NCBI GenBank assembly: GCA_947650285.1
Contig: CANTFL010000608.1
Coordinates: 186,001 to 250,000, forward strand
Source of the DNA: Hyaloperonospora brassicae
Lineage: Eukaryota > Oomycota > Peronosporomycetes > Peronosporales > Peronosporaceae
DNA: 64,000 bases
Direction: 5' to 3'
The translations under genes and the position numbers were made by a program. The notes under the pieces are model-generated. The model was not told the DNA's origin. It did no database searches and saw only the letters and a program-made list of their open reading frames with translations. Below are positions 1-12,200 of this stretch, one piece after another. How positions within the stretch are numbered: position 1 is the stretch's first letter; the number at the start of each line of letters is the position of its first letter.

Positions 1-1
1 A

Positions 2-1711
2 GTGTCGATTCCGATCACGCACAAGTCGGCGGAAGTAGCGGTGCTGTCGGGCGACACGAATGTCCGAATGCAGAGTGTGTTCGTAGCTCTGCCGGTGCAT
101 CCTGAGACACATGTCGCGCCGTACTCGCTCGTGTTCAGCGCCGAACTGAACCCTCTAAGCACAACTCGGTTTTTGGTGAAGCAGAAAGGTGTAGACAACG
201 ACAGTGTCGAAGACGACAACGTTGTGAAGCACCATGTGAAGCACGAACACGTTGGAGCGGGCGACAGTGCTGACAGTCTTGCTACGAGCGAGAACGTGGT
301 TGTGCTAGAGAACGACTTGATGCGAGCTGAGATCAGCAAAACAACCGGTTATCTCACGAAGCTGGCCAACAAGAAGAAAAACATACAGATCCCGCTATCG
401 CTGGAGGTTGCGTACTATCAAGCCTTCCAGGACGACGGTCCGAAATCTGGCGCGTACGTATTCCGTCCGGACTCGAACAAGACACACTCGGTGACGGACA
501 TGAGTCGAGCAACGACGGACAAGCTGTCCGACGTGGCAATGGTGGAGCTGCAAACGACGAGAAGCCTTCCTGTCGATGGTGACGTCGTCAGCGTACCGCG
601 GGTCGCGTTCAAGATCGGCAGCTGGGTCACGCTCGAGTACCGCATGAACGACGATGACGAGTTTCTGGAGATTGAGTGGACGGTGGGGCCGGTGCCGATC
701 GACGACAAGAAGGGCAAGGAGGTGATCGTGCGTTTCGACACCAGCAACAGCATCGCGTCGGACAGCACACTGTATACGGACTCGAACGGCCTCGAGTTCA
801 TGAAGCGCGTGCGTAACCATCGAGACACGTGGAACCTGAGTCTGCACGACGACCAGGAGGCAGTGGCGGCCAACTACTTTCCCATGACTACAGGCGCATA
901 CATCAAGGATGATAAGCGCCAATTGAATGTGGTGACAGACCGCGCGCAAGGGGTGGCGAGTCTGGTGGATGGACAGGTCGAAGCGATGGTTCACCGTCGC
1001 CTGCTTGCAGACGACAATAAGGGTGTACATGAAAACCTGAACGAGACGGAGTCGGTGTATGACGAGACCACCAAGACGTACGTAACGAAGGGAATGGTGG
1101 TCCGTGGCAACTTCTTTATCAACGTGGACTCAGCCGACGACGGTATGCGCAGCATCCGCTCGAAGATGGAGTCGCAGTTTTTCCGTCCGCTGACGGCGTA
1201 TCGTAAGCCCGTTTCGTCCGAAGTGGAGGCGAAGGTGCCGTGGTTGACAGTGGGCGAGTTCCCTTCGAACGTAGGTTTGACAACGCTACAAGAGCAGTCG
1301 AAGGAATGTGTGATGGTGCGTCTGTCGCACTTGTACGCGGTGGACGAGCACTCGAGTCAATCGAAGCCTGCGACGGTGGACTTCTCCGCGCTGTTCTCGG
1401 TGAAGAACTCGGTGGTGTCGGAAGTGACAGAGCTGGTTCTGACTGGCACGAAGGAGCTGTCGCGAGAGGACAAAGAGCTTGACACGCTGGAGTGGAAGAC
1501 AACGGACGAAGCTCACGGCTGGTCGCCTCGTTCGCTGCCTGTAAAGGGCACGTCAGTGACGTTGCAGGCGATGGAAGTGCGTGCTTTCCGCGTGTGTTTC
1601 GCGAAGGGTGCAAGCATGGGTTGGACGGATGCTGTTGATGTTCGGAGTCCACAAGATGACTCGTTCGGTGCTGCACTGCAGGAGTTGGCTGAGATCGTTG
1701 CCGTGGAGTAG
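2..1711 (+). CDS. Lysosomal-type alpha-mannosidase (GH38), C-terminal part
   Basis: The last 569 codons of a glycoside hydrolase family 38 alpha-mannosidase; the frame is open at the window start, so the 5' part lies upstream. The visible region is the C-terminal beta-sandwich portion: it carries the family-like stretch ENDLMRAEISKTTGYLTKL (near residue 103) and AYYQAFQDDGPKSGAYVFRP (near 136). The N-terminal catalytic (beta/alpha) domain with its zinc ligands and nucleophile Asp is outside the window. Family members are about 1000 residues long and trim alpha-mannose from N-glycans in lysosomes or vacuoles. The stop at 1709-1711 is followed after about 190 bp by the convergent 3' end of the next gene. 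The family assignment is secure; the lysosomal location is inferred from the family, since the signal peptide is not visible. Confidence 0.88.
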   Translation: MSIPITHKSAEVAVLSGDTNVRMQSVFVALPVHPETHVAPYSLVFSAELNPLSTTRFLVKQKGVDNDSVEDDNVVKHHVKHEHVGAGDSADSLATSENVVVLENDLMRAEISKTTGYLTKLANKKKNIQIPLSLEVAYYQAFQDDGPKSGAYVFRPDSNKTHSVTDMSRATTDKLSDVAMVELQTTRSLPVDGDVVSVPRVAFKIGSWVTLEYRMNDDDEFLEIEWTVGPVPIDDKKGKEVIVRFDTSNSIASDSTLYTDSNGLEFMKRVRNHRDTWNLSLHDDQEAVAANYFPMTTGAYIKDDKRQLNVVTDRAQGVASLVDGQVEAMVHRRLLADDNKGVHENLNETESVYDETTKTYVTKGMVVRGNFFINVDSADDGMRSIRSKMESQFFRPLTAYRKPVSSEVEAKVPWLTVGEFPSNVGLTTLQEQSKECVMVRLSHLYAVDEHSSQSKPATVDFSALFSVKNSVVSEVTELVLTGTKELSREDKELDTLEWKTTDEAHGWSPRSLPVKGTSVTLQAMEVRAFRVCFAKGASMGWTDAVDVRSPQDDSFGAALQELAEIVAVE

Positions 1712-1898
1712 GTACGAGGGAGCAGATTGAGAACTCATCAGCTCAGTGCGATGCTGCACGGCACGGCGGGGATGTAGCTATGGAGTAAGTGCCGCAGTTA
1801 CGAACGCAGATTGTACGGGCAGAGCAAGACAAAACATGACGTTGTACGTGGCGGAGTCTGTTTGTTACATATATGGGTCTAGTTGTTTGATATGCTAC

Positions 1899-4723
1899 TC
1901 ACGTGACGTCAATGACAACAATCACAATGATGGTAACGACGCACGCATAGGCAAAACCGATGGCAACGAAGCGACTGACAATCTGCCATTTTGTGTCACG
2001 CAGGTGGTTCTGGACTGCGGTCGGCAGCTTGCCACTCGCCACAATATCGCCGTCTTCATGGCAAAAGCCCACGAATTGCAATCGACCCGCGCTCAAAAAG
2101 CGCCACCAGTACATTCCAGCAGCTTTGATGATCATCCTGACGGCGAAGCGATTGGCGACAAAGACCACGACTAGCAGCCACCAGGACGCACACGAGAGGT
2201 ACACTGCCTTTTCAGTCGCACAGGCGAGACTGTGCTGTAGATTACCGACGAGCTCTTCCCTCCCGAGTAGGTCGTCTTTCGGGAAGCACGAATCGAATGA
2301 AGTGCTTGGCGCTAGAAATGGCGCATCTACGCTCAATTGCTTTGTAAAAGGCAGCGGATTCTCCGGCGCTGCGATGCTGTTGAGACTGGAAGCTAAGCAC
2401 TGACTTGAGAGCGAAGGAGCAGCAGCAGCAGCAATAGCACCTTCAGCACTGACGACACAGTCTTGCAGCATTCGGGTCATGCTGCTTGTTGTTGTCGCGC
2501 AATCATTGAGATCGTCCAGGGCAATCGACTGGTTCTTCCACACGATCGACAAGTCGAATGACAATGCTGCGTAGTCGTTGCGGATCGAGTCGTTGATGAC
2601 AGTCGCGCGCTTCTGGATTTCATCAAGTGGATTGACAACGCGTTTGCTGCTGTTGCCATTGTAATCGAAATAGGCGCGAGTGACGCTTTGGATGGCGGTT
2701 TGGGAAGCCGTGACCGATGATCCTCCACTTTGACAATGGATGTTGTGGTCTTTCTTCCACAGGAACAATCCTGCTGTAATCGCCACAGTACCGACGAAAA
2801 GCACGAGGAACGTCACCAGATCACGCAATACCTCTGACGCTTTTGTCACGATTGTGTAACAAATTACAGAAAAGCTGTGCTGGCAAAGAAGTACCTCACC
2901 GATGCTTTCGATCGTGTCGACCGTGGTAATGCCCCGGATATCCAACATCGGCAGGTCAGAGTACGACTCCGTGACTAGTCCAACGGCAAGATCGGTGACC
3001 AGCAGGGCGAGACGGCCAACATCGATGTAAAATAACACCTGCGTGATGAATGCGCTGACGTCAACCACTGCAGCACGCAGCACAGCAGTGTCAATATCAA
3101 ACTTGCTGTCCTCATCCGGTGATGACTCCGTGCTTCTCGAGCCTTGATCACGCGACGCGGTGGTTTGCTTTTGATGCTCTTTGTCCAAGCTTGAGTTCGT
3201 TGTTCGATCAGGTAACAGGTATTTACGTTGAATGGAGCTTTCAGGCCGGACATTTTGGCGCTCATTCGCGGTGAGCTCAGCTACAAGTCGATCTCCCAGT
3301 TTCTGCCACGATGTCGAGCTTCGGGCCACGAGCTTTTTCATCGCAAGGCGCCACTGATCACCCAAGATGTCGAACGATATGGAAACTTCCTGCCGGGCCT
3401 GGTCCAAGCTAGTCAGAACAGCGGTACTGGTACTGTTCAATTGCTGTGCAGTTGACTTGGCAGCGTAAAGAAGCTCGTTTTGCAGTTGAGTGGCCTGCTG
3501 AACAGTAGCATTCAGCTGATGCTCCAGGAATTCCCACGTTTCGTCAACAGTGTCCAGGACGTCCGTGAACCCATCGTGCAGACCTGTCAAAACTGTGAGA
3601 GCGTTGTGGAACGTTTGACCAGCCTTTCGTATAGCTCCGAGACTAGTCGCTGATGATATCGTCAACGGACCCGCGAGCTCTAGCGACACAACTTTGCCCA
3701 GGCGGCCAAGACGAGAAGCCGACTGCTGTGTATGGTCACTACCGTCTTTGTCCGACAGTGTCGGCACCATTGGGCTCAATTGCTGTGACGTCAGCGCATA
3801 CGTTGCATTGAAGGTGTTCTCGATCGACGCCTTGACATTGTCGACAGCCTTCCACATCTCAAGGAGTTGGTTTTCAAGTTGGGTTGTCTGCTCAGAGATG
3901 CTTTTGTTCGCTTCCGAGACAACTACCGCTGTCAACATTCCACGGACTGCAAGCATCAGGGTCCGCGAGGAAGATAAAGCATTGGTCTCGGGCAAGGTCT
4001 CGTAAAAGTGATCAGAAAAGCAGTCCAGTGTCGACTGTGTCTCATCGGATGCGGCAGCTTCGACTTGTTCCTGCAATGTCATCAAGAAAGCATTGGAGCC
4101 TGGCGAAGCAACAGGTCAGATAAGAACACATTGCACGTTCCTGACGGCTACTTACACGTCATTGTTGCGTTCCTCTGATCGGCAAGGACTCGGTCGTTCG
4201 CATTGATGATCGCTTGGATGCGTTTGCTGTCAGCTTCGAAGTGCAATTTCGCACCAGCCAAGTACTCCAGCGATCTTTGGTCGACACACTGAGTCATGCT
4301 GTTCAGCATGTGGCTTGTAGCACCATACACTTGTCTCGCATCCGCAAGCTCTTTGCGCGCACCCAGCATGTCAAGCACGCACGCAGTGATCTCAGTGGAC
4401 ACATAAATGCCTCCAATGTAGGTGCAAACGATGAAGAGTATCATAAAACTCATGCGTGGATAGTTGCAAACCCATCGCGACGACTTCAAGTTGCTGTCTA
4501 TGGGACGCGGTGCAGGTGACGGTATGCAATTGTATGCCTCGCCTTTGTCTTCGACGCGCAGCACCTCCGCAGTGGTCGAAAGCGAGCCAGAGGGATGTAC
4601 TTTCGTGCTCAGGCGGGGCAGCATTGCGCAGGTCCGGGCAAATGACATTGTAAGCATTGAGGCGGGTACGAAACGCACCGAGACGTCGGATACGATCATG
4701 TGAGAGAATGCGTAAGTGAACAT
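1899..4723 (-). CDS. Large multi-pass membrane protein, unknown function (2 exons)
   Basis: Two exons, 4723..4156 and 4099..1899, flank a 56-bp intron (4100..4155) with GTAAGT donor and CAG acceptor. Joining in phase 1 gives a 922-residue protein. Start ATG at 4723; an alternative ATG at 4699 is equally possible. Predicted membrane segments lie near residues 91-118, 616-638, 810-845 and 896-922, with weaker hydrophobic stretches near 530-565 and 595-612. Between the first and later helices lies a roughly 400-residue polar region rich in Gln, Ser and Thr with several N-x-S/T sites and heptad-like helices, which could be luminal or extracellular. A further polar loop with cysteines lies between about 640 and 800. 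I recognise no named domain. The layout superficially resembles prominin- or tweety-type proteins, but no specific motif supports either. Exon structure is well supported; function is unknown. Confidence 0.72.
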
Positions 4724-7080
4724 GTGAGAGACGGGAAAGCGACCGATGCAACAATTGACAACGAAACGGATTGGATTGACATCATTAGCTCTTCGTCATT
4801 TCCGTCATTCAATAGTAAAGACAGTGAGCACTCATTTTGTATGGATTAACTAGATTGTCGTTTCATGAGGTAGACCACAACAGTACAGCCTTCAAACGAC
4901 GCGCATGTCAACTTTTAATCCTCGTACTCTTGCTACAACAAATGCATACACAAAGTTTGACGAAGAGCGCTCAGACATCCAAGGAAATAAGGGCCTCACC
5001 CAGCAGTCAAGGTGGCAACCACGACGCCATCGGCAAAACACTGCGAATGTTTAAGGGATACGTTCTTTCATCAACGCGCTCTCGACCTACACCAACTACA
5101 CCTATAGACCCAACCAAGGACCACTACTACCTACAGGCACTAGCCCCGTGTTGACAAACACAGACCAGCGTCGACCGCCGCAATTTCTCTCGCGTTTAGG
5201 GTGTCGTGGAGAACACAACATGAGTAATCCCCGTCGGGTTAGCTCCAAGCAGCCACGGCACGACGTCCGCGATTTGCCGCTGAGCCAATTGCATAACTTT
5301 TAGTATGACCATCAGTCCTCGTGAATCCGCAAGTAGCTCCGACTTGCCGAAACAAGCCATCTCCGCCGAGCTTCATCACTGAGGGAGTCTGCGCTCAAAC
5401 GCTGGCACTCTCTGCCCTGGTGTCCGGGGAATTTCCCCAAGCCGCCCCCTGCTCAAGACCATTGCGGACTCGAGAGGAGGCCCACTTGACTTCGCAATTC
5501 TAAATCGTGTTCTGACCACTGCACTCGAACATCTCTCCCGACGCTCAATCGGTCTGCACCAATCATCTCTCGGACCTGCTGATTGGCTACGAAAAGAGGG
5601 AATTTTTATTGACGAATCCGAAATTCCCGTCGAAGATTCGAGAGCGTCGATAGAAAAGACAGGCTCAAAGCCAACATGTTCAAGTGGTCCATGTTCCGTC
5701 CGCGCTACCGGTGGCCGTCGATGATTATGAATTGAGAGTCGCTTCCAGTTTTGGTGTCGTAGTCAGGCAGAGACCTTTCATTCACCATGATCGCTTGTGA
5801 TACATCGACATGTAGCGTCGATCGGGTCAGCAATCGCCACGGCAGATTGTGCCGAAGCACAATGACGCCCCTAATACGAATGGCATGCTGAATGGCGAAA
5901 TGAAGAGTGCCTTGTGGCGATGTCGAACGCAAACCTTACACGATGACTAAGTTGGATATGCCATTCGAGATGTGCCAGTACAAATGGTGCTACCACAACA
6001 CTTTTGCACCCTACTACTGAAAAGGGTCGTAAATGCAGTTTCACAGCACACTCCCGCATTTGTTCGCGTGTATATTCGCCATCGCTTTGAGCATGTCGTG
6101 TAACATCGAAGCGATACCGCGCACTGACCCTAGACTGGTCTTGAATACAATATGCTTTTGAAACAATGTCTGTGCTTTCTAACGTACGCTACCGATGCTC
6201 TGGTCACGTTCCGTCGTATCGGCACATTTGCTTGTGTCCCTTCCTCGGATGCTGCTTTCGGATGCCTGCGCTACGTGTTCTTTGTTGGCATGTTCGTTCG
6301 CATCAGGGACAGCAGCAAGCGCTTCCATCGCTTTACACACAGCGGGATCGGATGCCACAATGTAGCGTTAACTGAATCCTTCCTGACAAACACTCGTGCG
6401 ACCTGCTTGGAGTGACGGTGACGCAACAGACGGTCACGGTGCCAGTCTTCTTTGCTTCTGTACAGGGGTTTGCCACTGAAATGAGGCATGCTACAGCCAG
6501 TGACGGCAGGTACCACAGATCTTGCGGTGCAGAATCCGGTGGAACATCGTGTCACAGCTTGAAGTTTGGACTATTCGATGAGGGGGCTAAAACAAATGGC
6601 TTTGGTTCCTCGTCTTGATGTAAATTGAGAACCCGTAGCCTCGATGACAACTGGGCAAATACACCAACTGGATCGCAGATCGAGTGTGTAGAAGACATAC
6701 GCCAAATGATTGCGTGCTCAACTTTATATCGATTCGATTGCATTACGCATACACTAGCAAACCGCAACACTCGCCAAGAATCGGCTCGACAAAAGCATCA
6801 TTGGCACATCTCAAGCACATCCGATAGAAAATCAATCTTTTGCTAGGGACTTTGTCTGCACAGCTCGTCGTCCGCAGGCCTCGTGCACACGGGCTGCACG
6901 AGCACGACAAAAATCATAAGGCGAAGCCATTTACGCATCTTCTGTACTCGAAAGCACGTCGGAGCACCTCGCAGCTTTGAACCATAATGACGCCCGTCTG
7001 CGAGTCCGACCGACCGAACGTTACGAATACGTCATCTTGGAAGAAACATCTCGCTCCATTGGTGTAGCCTGCATGAATAG
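4724..7080. other. Intergenic region, no supported gene
   Basis: About 2.4 kb between the divergently oriented membrane-protein gene and the repeats upstream of 6-phosphogluconate dehydrogenase. Only short open frames occur on either strand and none has a recognisable domain or intron pattern. Minus-strand fragments between 5705 and 6555 include a short Cys/His-containing stretch near 6450-6550 that might be a worn transposase tail, but I cannot support a family. Confidence 0.5.
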
Positions 7081-7094
7081 TCTCCGCAAACCGA

Positions 7095-7400
7095 AGTCCA
7101 TGCAAAAAGTAAGTCATGCAAATGGTAGTCCACTTCAAAGCGGTCGACGCAAAAAGAAGTCCAAGCGAAATAGCAGTCGATGCAAAAAGAAGTCGACGCA
7201 AAAAGAGTCCACGCAAAATAGGAGTCGATGCAAAATAGGACTCGATGCAAAAAGAAGTCGACGCAAAAGAAGTCCGAGCGAAAATAGTAGTCGGCGCAAC
7301 AGCATTCCTCCCAAAAAGCAGTCCGTGCAATGAGTAATCTGTACAAAAGGTGGTCCACGCAAAAGCGAGTCGACGCAAAAGTCACGACACCAAACTAGTC
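7095..7400. repeat. Degenerate 15-16 bp minisatellite
   Basis: About 18 imperfect tandem copies of a 15-16 bp unit close to GTCGATGCAAAAAGAA. Unit variants differ mainly at GTCGA/GTCCA and in the length of the A run. The array ends about 90 bp upstream of the core promoter of the 6-phosphogluconate dehydrogenase gene. All three minus-strand frames are open through much of it, giving Phe/Cys/Asp/Leu-rich repetitive peptides. This is expected where the unit length is near a multiple of three and lacks stops, so it is not taken as coding. Confidence 0.85.
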
Positions 7401-7488
7401 CGCGCAAACCCAGCCAGACTCAAACAAGTCGCGCAGCGTCGACCACTTCATTGACGCCCAATGACGTCGCGGCGGTCTCGATCCTAAA

Positions 7489-7505
7489 TCATTCCGCAAT
7501 TTGCG
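7489..7505 (+). promoter_or_regulatory. Oomycete-type Inr + FPR core promoter
   Basis: TCATTCC followed after three bases by AATTTGC closely matches the oomycete initiator plus flanking promoter region. It sits 118 bp upstream of the ATG at 7607. Transcription would be expected to begin within the TCATTCC element. Confidence 0.7.
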
Positions 7506-7606
7506 CCGCCTCGCACAGACCCTCTCGTCTGTCACCCCGTCGTCGTCTCTCTCTCTCTCTCCATTACCGCACTTCGCCCCTCCTCCTCCTCCTCATCTGT
7601 TCTCCC

Positions 7607-9076
7607 ATGGCCGACCTCTCGGACATTGGCCTCTACGGCTTAGCCGTCATGGGGCAGAACTTTGCGCTCAACATGGCGTCCCACGGCTTCAAAGTGTCCG
7701 TGTGCAACCGCTCGCCCGACAAAGTGGACGCGACCGTCCAGCGCGCGCACGACGAGGGCGAGCTCCCGCTCGTGGGCTTCAAGGACCTCGAGGCGTTCGT
7801 CGCGTCGCTCGCGCGGCCCCGCAAGATCATCATGCTCGTGGTCGCCGGCAAACCCGTGGACCTGACGATCGCGGCGCTCGCGGCGTTCCTCGCGCCCGGC
7901 GACATCCTCATTGACGGCGGCAACGAGTGGTTCCCCAACAGCGTGCGGCGCGCGCGCGAGCTCGAGCCCCAGGGCATCCACTTTGTCGGCATGGGCGTGT
8001 CGGGCGGCGAAGAGGGCGCGCGCAACGGGCCGTCGCTCATGCCCGGGGGCCCTAAAGAAGCGTACGACGCCATTGCGCCCATCCTGACCAAGTGCGCGGC
8101 CCAAGTCGACGACGGCGCGTGCACGACGTACTTGGGGCCCATTGGCGCCGGCAACTACGTCAAGATGGTGCACAACGGCATCGAGTACGGCGACATGCAG
8201 CTCATTGCCGAGGCCTATGACATTCTGCAGCTCGCGGGCGGCCTCACGAACGACGAGCTCGCGAGCGTCTTTAGCGACTGGAACAAGGGCGAGCTCGAGT
8301 CGTTCCTTATTGAGATCACGGCGCAGATCTTCGGCAAGAAGGACGACCTCGAGGACGACGGCTACGTGCTCGACAAGATCCTGGACAAGACGGGCATGAA
8401 GGGCACGGGCCGCTGGACCGTGCAAGAAGCAGCCGAGCGCTCGATCGCCGCCCCAACCATCACGGCGTCGCTCGACGCACGCTACCTCAGCGCGCGCAAA
8501 GAAGAGCGCGTGCTGGCCTCCAAGATCCTCGCGGGCCCGAGCGAAATCCCGGCCGTCGACAAGCAGCAGCTCATTGACGACGTGCGCCAGGCGCTCTACG
8601 CGTCCAAGATCTGCTCGTACGCGCAAGGGCTCAACTTGATCCGTGAGGCAGGCGTGCAGATGGGCTGGAACGTCAACTTGGGCGAGTGCGCCCGCATCTG
8701 GAAGGGCGGCTGCATCATCCGGGCCAAGTTCCTCGACCGCATCAAAGCAGCCTACTCGAAGGACGCATCGCTCATCTCGCTGCTCGTGGACCCGGACTTT
8801 GCGGCTGAGCTACAGGCTCGCCAGTACTCGTGGCGTCGCGTCGTGTCGCTCGCGGTGGCGAGCGGCATCCCCACGCCTTCGTTCTCAGCCTCGCTGAACT
8901 ACTACGACACGTTCCGTCGCGAGCGGCTGCCAGCCAACCTGACACAAGCCCAGCGCGACTTTTTCGGCGGCCACACCTACGAGCGCACGGACCGCGAGGG
9001 TCTGTTCCACTGCGCGTGGTCTGCGGCCCACCACAGCATCGGCGATGTGCAAGAGCGCATTCGCGGCAACCTGTAG
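7607..9076 (+). CDS. gnd: 6-phosphogluconate dehydrogenase, decarboxylating
   Basis: A single-exon, 489-residue enzyme of the oxidative pentose phosphate pathway, converting 6-phosphogluconate to ribulose 5-phosphate and CO2 with reduction of NADP+. The N-terminal Rossmann fold has GLYGLAVMGQNFALN at residues 6-20. The substrate/catalytic region shows the family block KMVHNGIEYGDMQLI near 185-199, and the C-terminal domain has GMKGTGRWTVQEA and GGCIIRAKFL. Length equals the usual 470-490 residues. The frame stays open 156 bp upstream, but the ATG at 7607 directly precedes the conserved fold and lies 118 bp after a core promoter, so it is chosen. The coding sequence is very GC-rich compared with its surroundings. 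It converges with the 3' end of the next gene (168 bp apart). Confidence 0.97.
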   Translation: MADLSDIGLYGLAVMGQNFALNMASHGFKVSVCNRSPDKVDATVQRAHDEGELPLVGFKDLEAFVASLARPRKIIMLVVAGKPVDLTIAALAAFLAPGDILIDGGNEWFPNSVRRARELEPQGIHFVGMGVSGGEEGARNGPSLMPGGPKEAYDAIAPILTKCAAQVDDGACTTYLGPIGAGNYVKMVHNGIEYGDMQLIAEAYDILQLAGGLTNDELASVFSDWNKGELESFLIEITAQIFGKKDDLEDDGYVLDKILDKTGMKGTGRWTVQEAAERSIAAPTITASLDARYLSARKEERVLASKILAGPSEIPAVDKQQLIDDVRQALYASKICSYAQGLNLIREAGVQMGWNVNLGECARIWKGGCIIRAKFLDRIKAAYSKDASLISLLVDPDFAAELQARQYSWRRVVSLAVASGIPTPSFSASLNYYDTFRRERLPANLTQAQRDFFGGHTYERTDREGLFHCAWSAAHHSIGDVQERIRGNL

Positions 9077-9244
9077 GAAGCAGCTGAACAAGCAGAGAAG
9101 GGTGAGTGCAGTTCTCTACAGCTGACATGTGCTGCCTTTGTAGGCGCGACGTGATCCGAATGTCAGCTCGAAGCGATTTAACTCTGTGTCAGGTCCCTCT
9201 CGGTATGCGTCGTCCGTCTCTATTGATTTACACCGGGCAGTCTG

Positions 9245-12200
9245 CTACAGGCGAGAGAAAGCAGGCAACCGTGCAAGCACCTCCGTCTCGCTCGTTGTTG
9301 CGGGATGCACGCCAGGAGGCAACTTGCGGAACGTGGACACACGCATGGCAAGCTGCTCCAGCTCGCCCTCCTTCGCGTACTGCGACGTCAAGCTCAGGAG
9401 CTGCACTGCTGGCGTGTTCGCTTTGGAAGACGCGCTCTTGTTTCCTGCGCTCGCTCGGCGGCGGCTTGAAAGGACGCTCCAGCTTTCCAGCAACGTCAGA
9501 GCGTTCTGCAGCGTCTCGCGCGAGCACGACTCGTAAAAGCTGATGAGTTTCTCATGGTACATCGTCTCCGCGAGCCACTGCAAGCGCTTGAGCAAGTCCT
9601 CTGTCGTCACTTCACCTTGCGGGCGCAGAGCAAACAGACTCGTGACCGCGACCCAGTAGCTGTCGATGAAGGGCCAGACGAGGGTGCTCAGCAGCGACAG
9701 CATCGCGCCGTCGACAACTTCCACGCGTACTGATGAGGACGAAGTTGCAGTCGCTCCAGAGCGGAACACTTTGCGAGACTCAAGATGTGCAAGCGCTTGT
9801 GCGAGGTGAGCGCTGTCAGCTGCCGGGTCATCCTTGCGCACGAATTCCATCGTCAGCATTTTGTGCAGGAAGGACGCGCCATCGAGCAGCTCTTGACGGT
9901 CTACACCTGCTGCATTCGGGACGCTCGATACCGACCTGCTCTTGGCAGTTGAGTGCAGATTGAAGACGTCTAGAGCGTGGTATGCACAGGCCAGCACACC
10001 CTCGCGATTGAACCAGTGCAGCAACTTGTTGCGGTAGTAGCCGAGACCGATCATGTTGGGGTATTGCTCGCGCTGCACAACAGGTACACGGTAAGCATGC
10101 GTTGACATTTAGTATCTCTGATATGATGACACTTACGCTGGTGACGGCAGGCTCGACGAGGTCTTTACGTCGCGTGATAACAAGTTCATGCAGCAGTTCG
10201 AGTGCGCGATCTACAACGTCCGTAGGCGAGCGGCCTTGTGTACCCACCACGCGACCTCCCCGACGCAGGATTTCCAGTCTCAACCGATCTGCCTGGCGCA
10301 CAAGCTCTGGCTTCGAGATCCCTTGGCGGTACACCAACAGAATCGTGGCCACCACGTGTGACATGGCACACGTTGCGTTCTCGATCAGTGCGTCCGTGAT
10401 GGCGTATCCCAGATCTTCGACGATAGCAGACGTTGGCACAGAGATGTCCTGCCCCTTCGCGGCGCGCGCGGTTGTTGCATCCACGTACTGCTTCACATCC
10501 AACGGTGCACCAAACTTCACCGAGATCGAGCCGAACTTTTTTCGCACGACTGGCATGGCTTTGAACAAAGCCGTGATTGACTACGAAGGGAACACGACAA
10601 TGAGTGCAAACGCACAAGAAGCATGCAGCAGCAAAGAGAACGTATGACAGCATACCTCCCGAATTTTGCCCTCGCCCAGTAGCTCATTCTGGTGCAGCAA
10701 TACTTCCAACGGCTTCTCGTAGTCGATCGTCACAGGTACGATGTAGAGCTAGTAGCACGAAACGAGTACGCAAGTCAGTCTTTGAGCCTCGAGCAATCCA
10801 TCAATACGAAACGACTTACATTCTTGACTTTCCCGGATACGTAGCAATCCACAATGGTACTAAGGATACCAAACTTCGGGTGCAGTTGCTTACCACTGCG
10901 ACTGCGCGAGCCTTCAATAAAGAACTCGATCGTGTGTCCTCTCGATACCAAGTACTGGGTGTAAGCTCGGAACACAGCGGTGTATAAGGGATCATCGGAA
11001 AACGACCGCCGAATGAAGTAAGCTCCGGACTCACGCAGCAGTTTGGTGAGGGTGCCCATGTGCAAAAAGTCTTCTCCAGCGGCAACGTAAGGAACGGGGA
11101 TGTTGTAGGCGAAGAACACGTAGCTCATGAGCAAGAAGTCCACGTACGATCGGTGAGTAGGGACAAGAACGACACTTCCACGGCGGTCGGCCAGGAGGTC
11201 GCGAATTTGAGTCAGACCCATCTCGTCCACATGGATTTGGTCGTACATGTTTCGACAGACCTTCCGGAGAAGCCAGCCAAACTTACGCACAGCCTTGTAA
11301 TCCAGTTGTGCGGCCATAGTCTCGAGGATACTGGCAGCCTGACGTTCTACATCGTCCAATTCCATCCCTTGCGCCGCAGCACACGCTTTGATCGCACTGC
11401 GAACGCCTTCTGACTCCAACACGCTGTTGCGAAGGCCACTGATGGACTCGACATGGGGCCGAGGAACGTGTGATGCCTCGTGATTCACGCCTTCCTTCCA
11501 TCCAGTAAGCCCCATCACGCGACCGAGCAGCCCGGATTTCGTGTACCCTGGTTTGCGGCTTGATGTGTACGCCCAGGCCACATCCGAGAGCAGGCCGGGA
11601 AACGAGATGGCATGGTGGTCTGGATCCCATTCCAGAATGCGCCCAGTGCTCAGTGCAAGTTGCGTCTGCGTGACTCCTTCGATGTCCACGTCGATGACGT
11701 CCTCGTGCAGCATATACTTTTTCAGCCCGACACAGAAGTTCACAACGTATCGCTCCCAAGCAATCTCGTGAGAATCGATCCAGAAGTCTTGATTTGCCCA
11801 AGGGCCAAGTGTGTTCTCTGCAGCATCTGCAACAAAAATCCACTGGTTTTCCGTAAACGGCTTGAAAAGCTCGACAAGGTTCCGCGCACGCCATGTGAGT
11901 TGCCACAGCTTTGCCGCATTCTTAATGTGCCCTGGATGCCCGCTCTTATTGGCAATTGTCGAATAAACGGACGAGGGTAACGCGTAGGTCAGAAACCACT
12001 GAATCTGAAAGCTCTGGTGCGTCGGGACCATTGAGAATTTGGCCGGAAAGAGTCCTCGTGCCGGCGGGTTCTTGCGAAAGTATTCGGGTACGAGCACGCA
12101 TGGCACACGCCAGCGTAACGGGTTTTGCCGCGGATCGGACGTGCCACAATGAACTATCATCGGCTTGTTCACTGTCACGTCCTTGGTCAGCGGGCCAGAA

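Noticed and set aside
6271..6555. Cys/His-rich minus-strand stretch resembling a PiggyBac C-terminal finger
   Set aside because: Cysteine spacing does not fit and no upstream transposase domain is readable.
7032..7385. Minus-strand frame with pentapeptide-like Phe/Cys/Asp repeats
   Set aside because: It is the translation of the minisatellite. All three minus frames are open there, and the residue pattern is not the A(D/N)LXX of pentapeptide-repeat proteins.
8772..9128. Long antisense frames across 6-phosphogluconate dehydrogenase
   Set aside because: Typical shadows of a very GC-rich coding sequence.
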